Positions 36,200 to 49,494 are shown, numbered from the stretch's first letter. The stretch: 64,000 bases of DNA from Aselliscus stoliczkanus (GCA_033961575.1 CM066738.1:106541478-106605477); one strand, 5' to 3'. Translations and numbers: made by a program. The notes: generated by a model from the letters alone, not told the origin.

Positions 36200-38117
36200 T
36201 TATTCCACCACATCCAGTGGAGAAAATGTAATGTTCACACATACTCAGACACACTCAGCTTTTATGCAAAGTTCATAATAAATAAGTGGAAAAACTAAAA
36301 CAGAAAAAATACAATGGTTACAATGTAGAAATCACAATTATATATCTACCGAATGAAGGTATGAATATAACATTATGTGTAATGTTTTTCAAATGGCACT
36401 TGTAACATAGAATCAAATGTTGAGTACAGCATCATACTTCAATTCAAAAAGTTCTATATCTCAGTAAAACTCAGAAGTAAAACAATAGGCTCTGAAAAAA
36501 TTCACAACATAGCTCTAGAAACAATGCAGACATTGAAGTTGAAGCAGATCTTTGAATAATTTTTTTTCTGAAAATATGAACATAAAAAAGTATTTCCAAA
36601 TTAATATATTAATTGTATAATTGTGAATGTTCATATTTGTGCAACTAAGTTAATATACTAAAAACTAAAAGTTCTGTCTGGTCTACATATCTTAACTACA
36701 TATGCTCAAATCATGTGAAAACTTTTAATATCTTCTCATTGGGAAAATGGCACATCATATATAATAACAGAATCAAAGGAAACATCTCTGTATGTATATT
36801 TCACTAAGATTAGAAAATCAAAGGTGATCACAATGAGAAAACCAATACTATTCTATTAATTTTCACACAACTTTATTTAATCCTTGCATCAACTCTGAGT
36901 TTTACGGAGGGGAAAATGAAGATTTAAATTGAAGACTCTTGCCTGGAACCTCACAGATGGTCAGTTATCTGCTGACCTAGGGATTTGCTTGCTTTTTTCT
37001 AATTTCTAAGCTCATATAATATATAAAAGTGTTGTAAATAAAATGTTTTAATAAAAATCTCTTCTTTCAAATTAAGCAAGGAAATGGGGAAAAGGTACAA
37101 ACAAAGCTTGTGACCCCACCCTCCCCCCAACCAGTGCAGTCTGTTGATTACACAGAAAACCATATGTCTCTTATGGTGATAGAATTCTGCCAAGTTTTTA
37201 TGTGTACACAGCATGTACTTTCTGCTTGTATTTAACAGTGGGATATTTTAGATAATTTTACAGATAATGTTGGGTAAAAGATAAAGTAATAACTGAGTAT
37301 GTGTATATTTCAGTGTATTTTGGTAACTCTAGGGAGAAATAACCCCAAGTTCATTGGTGCACACACGACAACTGCAAGCATGCCGTATTTTAGTCAGCAT
37401 TGAATTAGCTGGGGTACTTGGGTTAGTGTCTGAAAATTAAGAGTAAAAACCTATTTTGTTTGTGTGCAGTTAACTTTTATTAACTGCACTGTTTATATGC
37501 ATTTCTTTTCATGGGTATCTTATGAAAGCAATTCATGGGTATCTTATGAATTTGCTTGGTTGTATTATGTGTTCTTACAGATACAAATATAAATAAACAC
37601 TCCTTTTAAAGTTTTGTGAGATATCACATTAAGGAATCAAATTAAAATGGATCAATATAGGTAAAATAGCTATGCTTTAAAAGTCCAGTAACTTTAAACA
37701 AATCTACAAGAAAATGAATCTTTTGGAACAAGGCCAATAAAATTGGGCAGTAATCTTTCATCATAGTACAACAACGTTTAGAGCATTATTTGCATTATGC
37801 AATGAACAAGTTAAGAAGTGTCTGATGCATTGTTCATAGAAGGGTGCCAGATTTTAACGCAGGGATTCGAGATTTCATATTGCTCACTTCAAAATGAGAA
37901 ATTGAGTGATGGGAGCTGAACTGACTTCCAAAAGGAGGCACGGCAAGATAGCATCATGGGTGTCAAAAGTGCATGAATGTGTGTTTCCTTAAATCATTAA
38001 AAACAGTGTACATATTTGACGTTTGTAGAGAGGGAGACAAATGGGAGAACACCACATCTCTAGGACATGGGAAAACCTGAGACACTTAGGTGAAATTCAA
38101 CATCAGTGTTAACACAC

Positions 38118-38118
<1 letters not shown>
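36200..38118. other. Intergenic, AT-rich
   Basis: Apart from a MIR-like fragment, nothing is recognised. Confidence 0.45.
36865..36985 (+). mobile_element. MIR-like fragment
   Basis: TTATTTAATCCTTGCATCAA, GAAGACTCTTGCCTGGAACC and TCACAGATGGTCAG resemble a diverged MIR. Confidence 0.5.

Positions 38119-38185
<67 letters not shown>
38119..38185. repeat. (AT)n microsatellite, long
   Basis: A pure 67-bp AT tract, one of the longest simple repeats in the window and self-complementary. Confidence 0.98.
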
Positions 38186-38188
<3 letters not shown>

Positions 38189-38306
38189 AAATACATTTAA
38201 TCTCAAGAGTCAGAGCAATACAGGAATAGTTTAAAGAAAATAGAAAGCAATTGCAATGTACTTTGAAGATGTGCTCAGATTATAATTTATCCTTTTCCCA
38301 AGTTTT

Positions 38307-38420
38307 TGTTTTTGTTTTGTTTTTTGAGGGCAGTGTCACTGGCCCTCCTCACATGTGGGACCGAACCGGGGCCGCTGGCTTCCCAGGCCAGCGCTTAAGC
38401 ACCACACCACTCAGCCGGCC
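38307..38420 (-). mobile_element. Short tRNA-derived SINE
   Basis: In plus-strand order: T-rich tail with G interruptions, GAGGGCAGTGTCACTGGCCC, GGACCGAACCGGGG, TTAAGCACCACACCACTCAG and CCGGCC. The duplication CCTTTTCCCAAGTTTT lies at 38291-38306 and 38421-38436. The interrupted tail suggests it is older than other copies. Confidence 0.92.
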
Positions 38421-38576
38421 CCTTTTCCCAAGTTTTAACTGCACTGGATTTCAAAGAGATGATCGAATGGTTCATACAATATTTAACACAGTTGTTACAG
38501 GAATGATTGTCCCATGCGCCTTACTTTCTGTGTTCAGATGTAGAGTCCTTTTTCCATCCTTTTATCCCCCCATCCT

Positions 38577-38594
38577 CCCCCCCCCCCCCCCCCC
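38577..38594. repeat. Poly-C run
   Basis: About 18 C in a row, an unusual homopolymer for this AT-rich region and a likely site of assembly length error. Confidence 0.9.
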
Positions 38595-38629
38595 GCCTAG
38601 AACCTGTCCCTTTCTCAGTCCCCTCTAGA

Positions 38630-38735
38630 CTGTCAGTGCCTTGGAGCTAGGGCTGGTGTGCGTTCTGCTCACCATCGCATCCCCAGTACTCATAGCTGTG
38701 CCTGGTAATGTGCATCTGGAAGGGATGCAGAGGAG
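38630..38735 (+). mobile_element. L2 3' end
   Basis: GACTGTCAGTGCCTTGGAGC, TAGGGCTGGTGTGCGTTCTG, CATCCCCAGTACTCATAGCT and GTGCCTGG follow the L2 3' consensus. A similar tail is seen near 3060-3180. Confidence 0.65.
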
Positions 38736-38739
38736 GGGG

Positions 38740-41338
38740 TGCCGTTGGCCAGCTGGAGCCCAGGTGAAGTAGAGGTTGCCTCTTCCTGTAATCATTAGCA
38801 ATGACCGCACTCACACCATTCAGGTGGCATGTTCCTCAGGGCACCCCTTGATATTCAATTACAGACCAAATGTCTCTGTTAGAAATGTGCAGGGATAGTT
38901 CAGTGAGTGGGAATGGGAAGACAGCAAGTGTCAGTGATTGTGTTCTATTTGCATTTTTCTTTTGGAAATTGATAGGACGTGCTGTGATAACTATAGGTCC
39001 AAAACCTAATGAAGAAAAAAATAGGTGATTTCTACCCAAATTTACCAATGACTCCCTCTAACCTTGTAAACTTCTCCCTTTTCTCATAACCACCACTTCA
39101 GAAATAAACAAACCAACCGTGTCTACTACAGAACAGATAACGCTTTTCGGTGCCTTCTGTCCAATGGTGGTCACGAGTTGCCATACCCCTCCTTGGTCTT
39201 CTTGATCAATTCCTACTGATTTTTCAGTCTCTAGAGAGGTCGCCAATTCCACAGGGAAAGGTCATAGTCAACCAACCAATTTTTGTGTTCTTTCTTCATG
39301 CTAATCAATACTTCAACATACCCGAGAAGTACGGGGAATACATGAACTGGTGGATGAATTGTAAATCTGCTTAAAATTCTTTCACAAAAGCACATTTCAT
39401 ATAGAGATAATAAGCATTTCAAATTGATCTGTAAAATAAGTACCATACCGAGTTCTTGTGAGGATTGTAATTAGATACACAAAAACTTGTGATTCGTGTG
39501 TAGCATATATTGAGACTAATTTGTGGGAGTTCTTTCTCTAAAAAAAAAAAAAAAGGAAAAAAAAAGAATCTTCACTGTGCCAACCTCATGCACCACCTAC
39601 TTGGAGTATTTCAAGCAACCTGCATGAACCTTCTTTTTAGGGATATCAGGGTTGAATGGAGACCTTCCCTACCAGTGGCAGGAGGGGCAGACGTAGAGCA
39701 CAGCGCATAGAATGGGATGCTCTTGCCATTGAGTGAGAGGGGGTGATGTATGTAGAAGAACGAAATGGACTGAATGTACGTGAGAGACAGGGCTAGAAAT
39801 TAAATTAGGAAAACAAAGGCAAGCCTTACCCAGCCCTGGAGGTGGACGTTTAGTGACTAAAATTGGGGGACTGTGTGTCAATATTCATCTTGCCCTGCAT
39901 TCCCCATGTTCTGCCTTCTGGATTCCACACAAAATCCTAACAGTCGCCCAAAGACCTCAAGAAGAGGGCTATCACAAATTCTCCCAACTCTAGCCAAGTT
40001 GCTTTTAGATTTTTATTTATTTATGAATAGAGGTGTTTTGTTATACATATAGAATTCCAATAAACTAGTTTATGATCATCAGTATATGGTTTCTTTGTGG
40101 CATAACTGGAAAGGGACAAATAAAAACAAAAAACTCCATGGATGCCTTAGGTGAACCTATCTTCAGAAACAGAATCAATTTAACATGTTGCTGGGTCTAA
40201 ATACAGCATCATCTCATGTAAATTATAGCTCAAGTACTTACAAGTTAGAGAATGTTAGAATTTATTGAAGCTCTTATATTTTGTGCAAAAAAATTACTCA
40301 CTTAGTTCTTAAAATATTATTTGGATTTTTGTTCCAACATGAAGGAAAATGATGATACTAGTCAAGTACTGAAGAAAAAAAATGGCCTTAGCAGCTATTT
40401 TTACATATAGTAGACATACTTTGGTCATTAAAATAAGCAGTAAATAGTTCATAGATTAAATTCCTCAATATAGTCTAGACTATCAAGCCCCCTTTCTTCT
40501 AGAAGTGGTGTTAAAATATACTGCCTTCTATTAAGTTTTCCCTAAATTAACCAGTGAATATTCTAATATCAGTTCATCAAGCCACTCAAACATAGCAATT
40601 TAAAAACCGTTGTTAATATCTACTCAGACAACTGGATGTGATATACATCAAGTATGTCTAGGATCTATTTTGATGCATCAAAACCTCTGCTGATAATTGA
40701 TGCCAATAAAGTGGCAGAGAGGAGGGGTAGCATTTCAAAACATACTAGTGTGTGTGGACAAGTTCTTTTTTTAAAAAATATATTTGCTAGGGGTGGGTCC
40801 TCTGCCATGCCTTAGGGATTTGACATTAATTATCGCATTCTTGCCAGGCATTCACTAATTCTTTTTCTCTCTAAAAAGCCAGCTAATCAAATGTCTAATA
40901 ATGCATGGGGTCTAGGACTAATGTGTGTCATCCAACTTGTGTCATCCAACTTGTTCCTCTCTAGGTTTCTATAAATTTAAGCATATTTATAGATTTATCT
41001 TCCTTCTCCTGAACAGATTCTCCCATTTCCTATCCTTCCTGGAATTTTCATTACAGTAAATCCAACTCTGGATAGGGCCTGTTTCATCCTAAGTGAGTAA
41101 TCTGCATTATTTCACCTTTGAAAACCAGATCACTACCACTGTAGTTACTTGTTAATTTCATCTGCAAACTGAACACATTCTTTCTAAGTCTCAAGATTTA
41201 AATGCTCTTATTTTAATAGAAGCTATTATCCCAATGGGGTCTAAGTTTGGGGATGTTAATGAAAAAGGGGATTGATTTTGCAGACAGGATGTTTTATAAG
41301 TGTTTCCTTTGCAAGTGTCACATCCTGATCATCGTTGC
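38740..41338. other. Intergenic, 3' of DSEL
   Basis: No coding support. Minus-strand AATAAA motifs near 40010-40022 are also possible late polyA signals for DSEL. Confidence 0.4.
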
Positions 41339-43771
41339 TTTATTTTCAAGATAATAAAAGTGGCGTCTCTTTGAATTTTTCCTAGGATAACACCCTAAGT
41401 GTATAGGGCCTGGATGTGCAGAGAGGGCCAGTCACTGTAGATACTGAGATGAGGGGAGGGGGTCCCGAGTATGGCATATGCATGCACGTGCAGTGGCCGT
41501 GCCATCCCTCGCCCACAGAGACCCTCCCTCGCAGAGGCATCTGCAAATAGGTCTTCTCCTGCAGCAAACTCTCCCTTGGGGTGGCACTGGTGCAGTAGAG
41601 ATGGAGGAAATTCGATATTGCTATGTGGGGGTGCAAGTTAGGATACACTGTGAAGGGCATTTTGTTAAGCGTGTCGCTTTCTTTAGCTATCAATAACAAC
41701 ACGTCCCCATATTCATTCACAGAAGGACTTCTTTTTCACTTTCTTTTTTTTCTCCCCCAATTCCTCCACATACTTAACCTGGCTCTTTTCTGCCTGTGGG
41801 AATGTTTCCGTATGATTTTAAAAGAGAAGCAGTGGTACAGCTCCTGCTTTCTTCTTGGTTACCTGCACCTATTTCTAATTCTTACCTTGGTCAGACCTAA
41901 CTTTCTGCCACCGCAAAGCTTTTTTATTGGCTCTCATTCAGGATCACACATCCTGGGAATTGAAAGCAAACATGGAGCCTCTGACCAATAATGGAAATAG
42001 TGTTATCACCCCCGGAGCAATTGTACATGCTTGTTGATAACCCTGAGATAGGAAGAACCATCTTCCCTGAAAATTAACAGTGGAGATTCAGGTGTTCAGT
42101 TGCCCTCTCAACCTATATGAATATGATTTTCATTGCTTTGGGCACTGTAGAGAGGAAGCAGTGAGAGCTCTGTGAAGAAGTGGATATAGGGGAGGAGGAA
42201 CCATCTGTATTCACAGCAGAATGGGGGGAATAAAAAAATGACAGCCAAGTTAGGTTTAACTGGAATGTAACATATCCACAGCTTTATCATTCTGGAGGCA
42301 CGTTTTTGACACGATAACAAACTACTGAGAAAGAACCACTTTTATCTAGGTCAGAATGACAGACTCCCAAGTGTTAGAGAGATTGGGGGAACGACAGTTT
42401 GAAACATCAGGAAGACTGCAATCTGTACAGAGATTTTCATCAAGTCTCGACACTGCCTAATGGTTTTCATCCAATACACTGTAATTACTCCACTGGCTTC
42501 TAATGGGGTAGCATTTTGATTTCAGAGCCGACCAAAAGAAAATGAGCCACATTTTATGACGACTACATGTATAATAAGATGCAGATGGCAAAGGAAACAG
42601 ATGCCTCTGACATCATCTCCCATTTGCGTTCAACTTTTGCAGACACTGGCAGTCTGTGGCAGTCTCATTCAAAGGGAGGCAAGATAAGTCAGGCAGTTTT
42701 CCAATTCCGATTCCAGTCTAAAAAAACACTGGCAGAAGGGGCAGCGTTTCCTTTGAGTCATATAGTGATAGTTCCACAAAAAGAAATTGGATTCTAAGTC
42801 TGTGTCAGGCTTTCATGCAAACTGAATCATTGGAGGGGGAGAGGGGGGCGGGGAAAAGTCCCCACAAATATTGAGAGTTCAGCAATTACTGACTACTGAT
42901 AGTTTTTGCATGGCAGTGACAGAAAGAACAGAGTGGGAGTGGTGTGAAGGTGAGCAGCTGTAGCCTCGAGGCAAAGAAGAGAAGGGAGAGTTTTAAACAA
43001 GACAAGCAGGTCGAAAAATGTCTCCACCAGCCCTTGGGGTCCAGATTATTCAAAGACTGATTTCTTAGTACTTCAAGCTAGAAAACTTTAAGGAGGGTTT
43101 TCAGGTCACTGTTCCTAACCTGGGAAAAAGAAAAAAAGAAAAATTCCTTCTGTATTCTCATGTGTATTTTCCAGGAGGAATCCTATAGTGCTGAGTTTTG
43201 ATAGGAGCTTTCATTATTTCCCCAGTGATATCGCTGAACATTAAACACGATAAAGGGGTTTTTGTTTTTTGTTTTTTTTTGTTGTTGTTTTTTGGTGCAG
43301 GGTAAACGTGTTAGAAGAACTTTTTGAAAGGGAACTTTTGTAGTCCATCCTGAAAACAAGAGATGCTTGGGCGAAGCAAAAATGGCAAGGCCTTTAGCAG
43401 TGTTTGAGGTTCCAAGAGAGATCAGCGGAGTTGCAGATGAAGGAGAGAGTGACACACACACCTTTCAACCCTCCCCAGCTCCCCGGACCACAGTATAACT
43501 TCATCTACACCTCTGTAGTGGAAACATGTTAGCAGGGAAAAAAAATTCAGAAACAAAGGTAAAGTGGTGCCATAAAAATTAATCCTGCTAGGCCAACTAT
43601 GGTGACTTTTTAAAATAATCTCTCTGTGCAAGTAACTTTCTCTTTCATACACTTGCGCACACACACACACACACACACGCACACAGTACAAGAATAAACA
43701 CGCTCTTCTAATTCCTGGCCACCAACTGGGCTGGGAAGCATTTAGTGCAAATCTCTGCTGACCTGCAGCAT
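41339..43771 (-). other. DSEL: Probable DSEL 3' UTR / 3' flank with candidate polyA signals
   Basis: No other gene is visible downstream of the DSEL stop on this strand. On the minus strand AATAAA occurs at 41928-41923 and at 41344-41339, about 1.85 and 2.4 kb after the stop, and either could end the transcript. The region also holds an AC microsatellite (43657-43686) and poly-T/G runs near 43260. I see no open frame of interest and no recognisable repeat in 41950-43200. The true end of the transcript is not determined. Confidence 0.35.
43657..43686. repeat. (CA)n microsatellite, probable DSEL 3' UTR
   Basis: A short CA tract 85 bp downstream of the DSEL stop codon, so probably transcribed as GT repeats in the 3' UTR. 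Confidence 0.9.
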
Positions 43772-46700
43772 TTAGCCCCTAAACTTTGGATATCCTAGAC
43801 GGTCCATCAGTGTCCAGCAGATATTTTCAATCAGGTGAATTTCATCTCTAGGCAAGTTCTGTTTCCAAACATTAGTATTACTTGGTGATATTTCCCCTTC
43901 ATAGGGAAGATAGAAAAGGTTCGTGGAGGTGGCAAACAATATTTGGTTTAAACTAGCCGGAGACAAAGGAATTCCAAGAAAGGCAAAAATGCTTTCAGTG
44001 GTTTTCTGAGGAAAATGTACAATGTCTTCAAACTTGATCAGCAGGTAGCTGGTGGGCAGCAAATCCGCATTCACTCTCAGGGCTGCCGCTGTGTTTGCGA
44101 GCCACAAATGAGACAACAGGGAGATGGCGTCTGACTTGGATTTTGATAATTCTTTCCTTAACGATTCATATTCGGGAGCGTAGCCTGTATTCAAACTACA
44201 TCTGCCTTTCCCTCCCTCTACTTTTAACAGTTTGGCTAAGTGCCCCGGTACATTCTTCAGAGAGTACAGGCTTGGTTTACTACTGTACAACATTGAATAA
44301 ATCCATGCCCGAGGGTCCCTGACGACGTACAGTGCCCTCAGCGAGGCTCCCAAGACTTCCTGAAAAAAATGAAGCTTTAAGGTCCAGCTACCACTGCTTA
44401 AACTGAGCACAGGCCGGGCACTCGGGTAGTAAACCAGGTGTCTCCTCAAAGCCCTGATATATTCAGCATCCCTATCAAAGGCGCCTTTCATTCTACTTCT
44501 TTGTTCTGGCAAAGACTCTCTCCTTTTCAGTTTTCTTTTTTTGTCTTTATTCACTGTAAAATATTGGGCCAGTTTGCCCCGACTGGGTTCATGCAGGTGG
44601 ATGTTCTGCAAATGCAGCTTAGTGTCGTGGACTAAGGACTGTAACCAGCCTCGCAGCAAACGGAAGTGCACACTGTGGATGTCAGATGCCTTCCATTCAC
44701 AGGCGTCTACAAATGAATCAATCTCAAGTTCAGTTTCAGGAAGGTCCAGGTAGGCTGTGGGAACCCTGATGTAGAGGAAATCGCTACTGTTGAAAAACAG
44801 TTGTTTGAGAATTTCAGCTCCTGAACCAGGAAGTGAGGTGATGACAACATCGGGGAGGTCGACGCGGTGCCCTTGGGGAGACGAAGACTCAGCGCTGGGC
44901 CCGGCCTTCGTCCTTGCCCATTTTGCACAGATGGGCTGTGTACACGTGCTCCATACATCCAGCAGCTCAACAAACCACAAGGCAATAACAAGAATGAGGA
45001 TCCATCGCATCAGCTTTCTAAAAGAAAGGTAAAACCGCCACTGAAAAGTTAAAATCAACAAGCTAATGCACAAAATCAAGCCAATCGCTATATTAAATTT
45101 AAATCCAAAGGGAAAAATGACTCTGTCATGTCTCACAGGCTGTGCTATTGCTTGCGTGCCCAAGCCAAACCGGGTTATTTGGCCCTGACCAACCACATGG
45201 GCGAAGCCACCAAATCCCAGGTAGTTGAACCTTGTGTTCAGGTTGTGATAGTCAGTGACGATGGAAACCACGTGTTCGGTATTATTGACATTGAGCGAAA
45301 TCTGAAGTCCAGAGTTGGAATTGTCAGCAAATCTGCAGCTGGAAACATTGACATAGGGCCCGTAAAAGACATATGCGATTCTTGTGAGCGTGGACTCCAT
45401 CTGAAAGGTAACATTCACGAATTGAGTCCACCGCTTCTTAAATTCAGCGGCTTGCTCTGCTTCCTGTATGCTAGCCGCGGGGCTGCTGCCACGATGATCA
45501 AACCAAAACATTTTGTAGTGTGCATCCCATACATCCATCATGGCGCCATTATACCTGTTCATAAACCTGTATGGGATGTACTTAAAGTCAATGTCCAGAT
45601 TATGAAAGAAGGCACTGACAGATTTTATTGGAGAATCGTCTTGCCTCTCAATGTGATCCACCACTAGCAAAGTCTGAGAGTTTAACAGAAGCAGCGCGCG
45701 GTACACGCTTTTCAGCTTCATGGCTGAAGAGTAAGCGGAGACGGCCTCCCCGCCCACAAATATCATGTCCCCATGTTGAGAGGCAGTGATGATTTCCCCT
45801 GCTGCATCCCCAACCTCCTCACTGGTCCACTTGAGCCACTGGGCACATTCTCCCAGCTGACCTTCCCAGGGCTTATTACACTGGCTTGTGGGTGATGGGG
45901 CAAACACCAGCACGTTGTTTAGGTGGCTCAGCTTGGGTCCATAGAGCGCTTCAGACACAAATACTTGTCCATTAGGGGCAAAAGTAAATGAGTTCTGGTC
46001 TGGATGCTCATGTCCTGGGTTAAAGCTTCTCCACCCATCGATCCAGGAGTATGGCTGGAAGTGAACTATGTCATACACAGCTCGGCCTCCCAGCTTCCCG
46101 GATTTGAAAGACACAAAGGTGTTGGTCTGTGTGTTTGGTAACCCAGCCCCATAGGTGACAACACCCCAGTTAGGGAACGTGTGCATTTTTGCAGTACCAT
46201 ATTCAGAAGGTGGCTGTGGGGTGAGCTGGGGGTCGTACCAGATGAATTCAGTATGCAGAGTACTCCACCTCTGGGCAGTGGAGGGGACCATCGGGCCGTC
46301 TTTAGGTCGGTGCCTTCTAATTTGCTGAGCTAACCAATTTCCCGCTCCGTTCTTCAAGATGAACTTATCCAAAAACACCAATTGGCTCTCTGGACCATAA
46401 AACCAATTATAATTAGAATCTGCTATGCCCACAGTTCTTTGGAAGCCCGGTAAAAGGGTCGCATAATAGAACCAAAAGTGCATTTTTAACCAGTTATTAT
46501 CCAAGTTGTTGATATTAAAATGGCGCTGAGCCAGGAAAACATACTGTGTGACTGATTTCGCGGTGTAGCTTCCATAGGCCACACCTTCATCCAAAGAGCC
46601 ATCGACAATATGGTTCAGCAGAAACATCGTCTTTTCCATCACATCTACTACGACCTGTTTCCATAAATTCACTTCAGTTCCTTTATCTGCCCCGATCACC

Positions 46701-47410
46701 AAGGCCCCGGTGAGTACTGCTATCATATTAGTAGCTTGGTGGTTATGGAGAAGCTGTTTGCCCCATGAGCGGACCTTGGAATACTCATACATTTCCTCAG
46801 TAATCACCCTTATTTTTTCCAGATATTTTTGTTTTCGATGATCATCTAAAAAGTTATATAAAAAGTCAAAGGCGGTGGCAAAGCCTGTTAAGGAATGCCC
46901 GACTGGAACCTCATCCCCTGGAGCATTCTCCACGAGCCAGTCTTTGTAGCCAACCATCCTGTCCATATATTCCAAGGAGAAGTCAAAGGCCACTTTGTCA
47001 TCTGGGCATAACAAACAGTACAGTGCTAATGGAGGCAGGTTGTTACCGTAGATTTCATTCCACTTGGCAGCAAAATCAGCATGCCTGGGTGGAGGTAGGT
47101 AGTATGTCGGGTTGGACAACATCACTGTCACCGCGCTTCTGATAGCTCTAAAAAGATGCAAATGGCTTGTGCGAGACTTCTGTCTCATTGCTGGGATTTC
47201 TCCGGCATCAAAGTATAAACTTGGATGAAGCACACCTGTCTTCAGCTTTTGGCTGGGTCTGAAATCTTGCACCTTCTGTGTCTTAAACTGATCTAGATCA
47301 TCTGTGAAAACTGCCCAGTCAGAGTAATTGCTTACAGATTCCTCAAAAGTCGAGAAAGCAAACATCACTAATGCTAAAAATAAGAAATGTCCTGTAAACA
47401 TTAACGCCAT
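43772..47410 (-). CDS. DSEL: Dermatan-sulfate epimerase-like protein, complete single coding exon
   Basis: The open frame has 1212 codons and ends in TAA at 43774-43772; I recall human DSEL as the same length. The family enzyme (DS-epi2) converts glucuronic to iduronic acid in chondroitin/dermatan sulfate in the ER/Golgi. Residues 1-20 look like a signal peptide. The epimerase region covers roughly 30-770. It contains LLHNHQATN (220-228), GVAYGSYT (276-283) and NPGHEHPD (464-471), which match the His/Tyr/His catalytic neighbourhoods known in DSE. Hydrophobic segments lie near 773-790 and 802-818. A sulfotransferase-like domain follows (about 850-1210), with a 5'-phosphosulfate loop TSLPGSGAE (858-866) and a 3'-phosphate motif [11 protein letters not shown] (1029-1039). 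N-glycosylation sequons occur at N28, N666, N688, N709 and N874. The start is in strong context (A at -3, G at +4) and precedes the signal peptide. No stop or frameshift is seen, so the gene looks functional. Confidence 0.97.
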   Translation of the reverse strand: MALMFTGHFLFLALVMFAFSTFEESVSNYSDWAVFTDDLDQFKTQKVQDFRPSQKLKTGVLHPSLYFDAGEIPAMRQKSRTSHLHLFRAIRSAVTVMLSNPTYYLPPPRHADFAAKWNEIYGNNLPPLALYCLLCPDDKVAFDFSLEYMDRMVGYKDWLVENAPGDEVPVGHSLTGFATAFDFLYNFLDDHRKQKYLEKIRVITEEMYEYSKVRSWGKQLLHNHQATNMIAVLTGALVIGADKGTEVNLWKQVVVDVMEKTMFLLNHIVDGSLDEGVAYGSYTAKSVTQYVFLAQRHFNINNLDNNWLKMHFWFYYATLLPGFQRTVGIADSNYNWFYGPESQLVFLDKFILKNGAGNWLAQQIRRHRPKDGPMVPSTAQRWSTLHTEFIWYDPQLTPQPPSEYGTAKMHTFPNWGVVTYGAGLPNTQTNTFVSFKSGKLGGRAVYDIVHFQPYSWIDGWRSFNPGHEHPDQNSFTFAPNGQVFVSEALYGPKLSHLNNVLVFAPSPTSQCNKPWEGQLGECAQWLKWTSEEVGDAAGEIITASQHGDMIFVGGEAVSAYSSAMKLKSVYRALLLLNSQTLLVVDHIERQDDSPIKSVSAFFHNLDIDFKYIPYRFMNRYNGAMMDVWDAHYKMFWFDHRGSSPAASIQEAEQAAEFKKRWTQFVNVTFQMESTLTRIAYVFYGPYVNVSSCRFADNSNSGLQISLNVNNTEHVVSIVTDYHNLNTRFNYLGFGGFAHVVGQGQITRFGLGTQAIAQPVRHDRVIFPFGFKFNIAIGLILCISLLILTFQWRFYLSFRKLMRWILILVIALWFVELLDVWSTCTQPICAKWARTKAGPSAESSSPQGHRVDLPDVVITSLPGSGAEILKQLFFNSSDFLYIRVPTAYLDLPETELEIDSFVDACEWKASDIHSVHFRLLRGWLQSLVHDTKLHLQNIHLHEPSRGKLAQYFTVNKDKKRKLKRRESLPEQRSRMKGAFDRDAEYIRALRRHLVYYPSARPVLSLSSGSWTLKLHFFQEVLGASLRALYVVRDPRAWIYSMLYSSKPSLYSLKNVPGHLAKLLKVEGGKGRCSLNTGYAPEYESLRKELSKSKSDAISLLSHLWLANTAAALRVNADLLPTSYLLIKFEDIVHFPQKTTESIFAFLGIPLSPASLNQILFATSTNLFYLPYEGEISPSNTNVWKQNLPRDEIHLIENICWTLMDRLGYPKFRG

Positions 47411-48295
47411 GATCCATCGGGGAGTTCCTTTCCTTATGCATTCACATCAAACAGCGTGCTCAATGTGTTTCCCAGCTGCTTCGTATAAAACATACATTTA
47501 AGGCCTTGATAAAACAAAGACTATAAATCGCTTATGCTGTGAAATCCAGCTGACATTCGGCTCAGTCAAAGCAAGTACAGTTGCCAAAAAGAGAAAACGT
47601 ACACTGTGTATCTGTGTCCCTGACACAGTTTTGCTTCCAGTAAAACTTCAAGGAATGTTAAAAGCTCTAGCTTTTCCATATCACACAGCAAACAGTGGTA
47701 GAGAGAGTCAAATATACTATGAATTCAGGATTTACTTTCTTTGCATAAATCTATCTAATATGAAGAGTCAAAACACACATTGTACAAAGAAGAAAAAGCA
47801 CTCCAAAATCCAAATTAAGAAGTCATTCTTAGCATGGGAAAGCAGGACCTGCAATGTGATCACCATACATGTACGATGCCCTTGTGTGTATCTGCCCAGA
47901 GAAGGTGAGGAATATTAAGTCTTGGAGCGGGCTCGGCTGTTATTCCTCTCAACTTTTTATACTTCTTGCTTTCAGAATTTTTTTCTTCTTCCATTTTGGG
48001 AGAAAAACATCCTCAACAAGTGTTCACGGTCCTCCTTGGTTTCAAAACACTCAAAATCCCTGCTCTTATTCTGAATCTGTCTTTTTCAGGCTTTCTTACT
48101 CATCAGCCTATTAGGACCCAAAGAAAGCGTTGCCGTGTCTTCTTTTATGAGCTTCATCTGCACAACTAGAAAAAATCTAATCTCTTCAGCCACCTAGGTA
48201 CTTCTCTTCCAGTCACGAAGTAACCATCCACTGGGAAAGGAAACTCCCCTGTCCCCAACAATGAAGTCTCTTTTCTGTTCCTTTTTCATGACACT

Positions 48296-48318
48296 CCTTT
48301 CTGGTGGGAGGAAAAAAA
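48296..48318 (-). other. DSEL: Candidate splice acceptor for the DSEL coding exon (stronger of two)
   Basis: On the minus strand a run of 12-13 T followed by CCTCCCACCAG precedes the position after 48301, giving an exon starting at 48300 and about 890 nt of 5' UTR before the ATG. A second plausible acceptor (TTCTCTGGGCAG, exon starting at 47891) would leave about 480 nt of 5' UTR. Another minus-strand donor-like CACAG|GTAAAA has its intron starting at 48548, so an extra 5' UTR exon is conceivable. Confidence 0.45.
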
Positions 48319-49110
48319 AAAAAATCTCTGAGGCTACAGGTATGCTGGGAACGGATGTAAACCAACGATGTACATGTTCTACTTGACATACATTTCAGAA
48401 TCACATTAAAATCTGTTAGTTATCATCTACGTTAGCTTGAGTGATTTTGTTTTCCCCTTCTAAATGTACACACATTAGGGTAACAATGAATAGTGGCAGA
48501 TGACAAGCAGCTACGAGATCTAACTTTCTCCACAGTATTTATTTTTACCTGTGGCTGGCTTTAGCCCTTGAAAATGTTTTTTATTCAAATACCCTTCACA
48601 CACAGAGATGAGTCCTGCTACCATAATTGCTCTTTGGGTCACACAGGGCGCAGGGACAACAAGCAAAAGTGGGAAGGCCCTTGTCTGATTCTGCTTGAGG
48701 GTTTCGCTTTCCTGGGATCTTTGCAAGGCGGGAGCTCAGCCCAGTCCCTTTGCTCAGAGGGAAAATCACGAGCATGTGTGGGAGCCCGGGAAGGCAGTCT
48801 GGCTCCATCTCTGCCCTGCAGCCTCCTTCTCCATCCTTACGAGGCGCCAGCAGAGGGAGCTCAGAGCCAGACGTAAGGAGCAGCTTGGCCACTGCCGCTC
48901 TGAGGATTTGCAAAGCCTCCCCAAGTTTCAGTCTTGGACAAGTCTCCTCTCGGTGGGAAACCTTAGCGCCGGGAGTTTCCTGCCCGGGGGCCCCGCCTGT
49001 TGCATTTCCCCAAGGCGCCTCCTGCAAACACGCCTCCCCCAGGCTCCCCCCAGCCCCCCCGCACCCTGGCTGGGGTTTGGGGACATGAGACCCCCCCAGA
49101 TGGCCCAGTC

Positions 49111-49124
49111 TCCTTACCTCGGGC
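49111..49124 (-). other. DSEL: Candidate splice donor of DSEL noncoding exon 1
   Basis: On the minus strand the sequence reads CTGCCCGAG|GTAAGGAG, a near-consensus 5' splice site, with the last exon base at 49118 and the intron starting at 49117. It sits at the gene-proximal side of the CpG island, as expected for a short 5' UTR exon spliced to the exon carrying the whole coding sequence. It has not been tested against transcripts. Confidence 0.6.
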
Positions 49125-49494
49125 AGATCCGCACAGGGTCTCCTGCCTGGCAGTGCGGGGCCCCAGCGAAGCGGAGGTGCAGAGTTTGCAGAAGAGCGCT
49201 CTGCACAGGAGGCCGGGCCGGCGGGGCGCCCCGCGCGCAGGGTGACCCGCGCCCCCAGCCCCGCGCCCCGCAAAGCTGCAACAGGCTGCGGCCCCACGGT
49301 CCGCCCCCGCCCCGCGGGGAGCCACCCAGGCCGGTCCGCGCGCGCGGCAGGCGCTCTCAGGGACGCCGAGGGCAGCGGGGCGCCGGCGACCCCAAGCCGC
49401 GATGCCGCCGTCGCTCCTGCGTGCCAGCTCCGGCCGCGCGGCCGGGGAAAGCGAGCGACGGCGACGCGGGCCAGGGGAGGAGCGGGAACGAGGC

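Noticed and set aside
45128..45667. 179-codon plus-strand frame
   Set aside because: It is the antisense shadow of the DSEL coding sequence.
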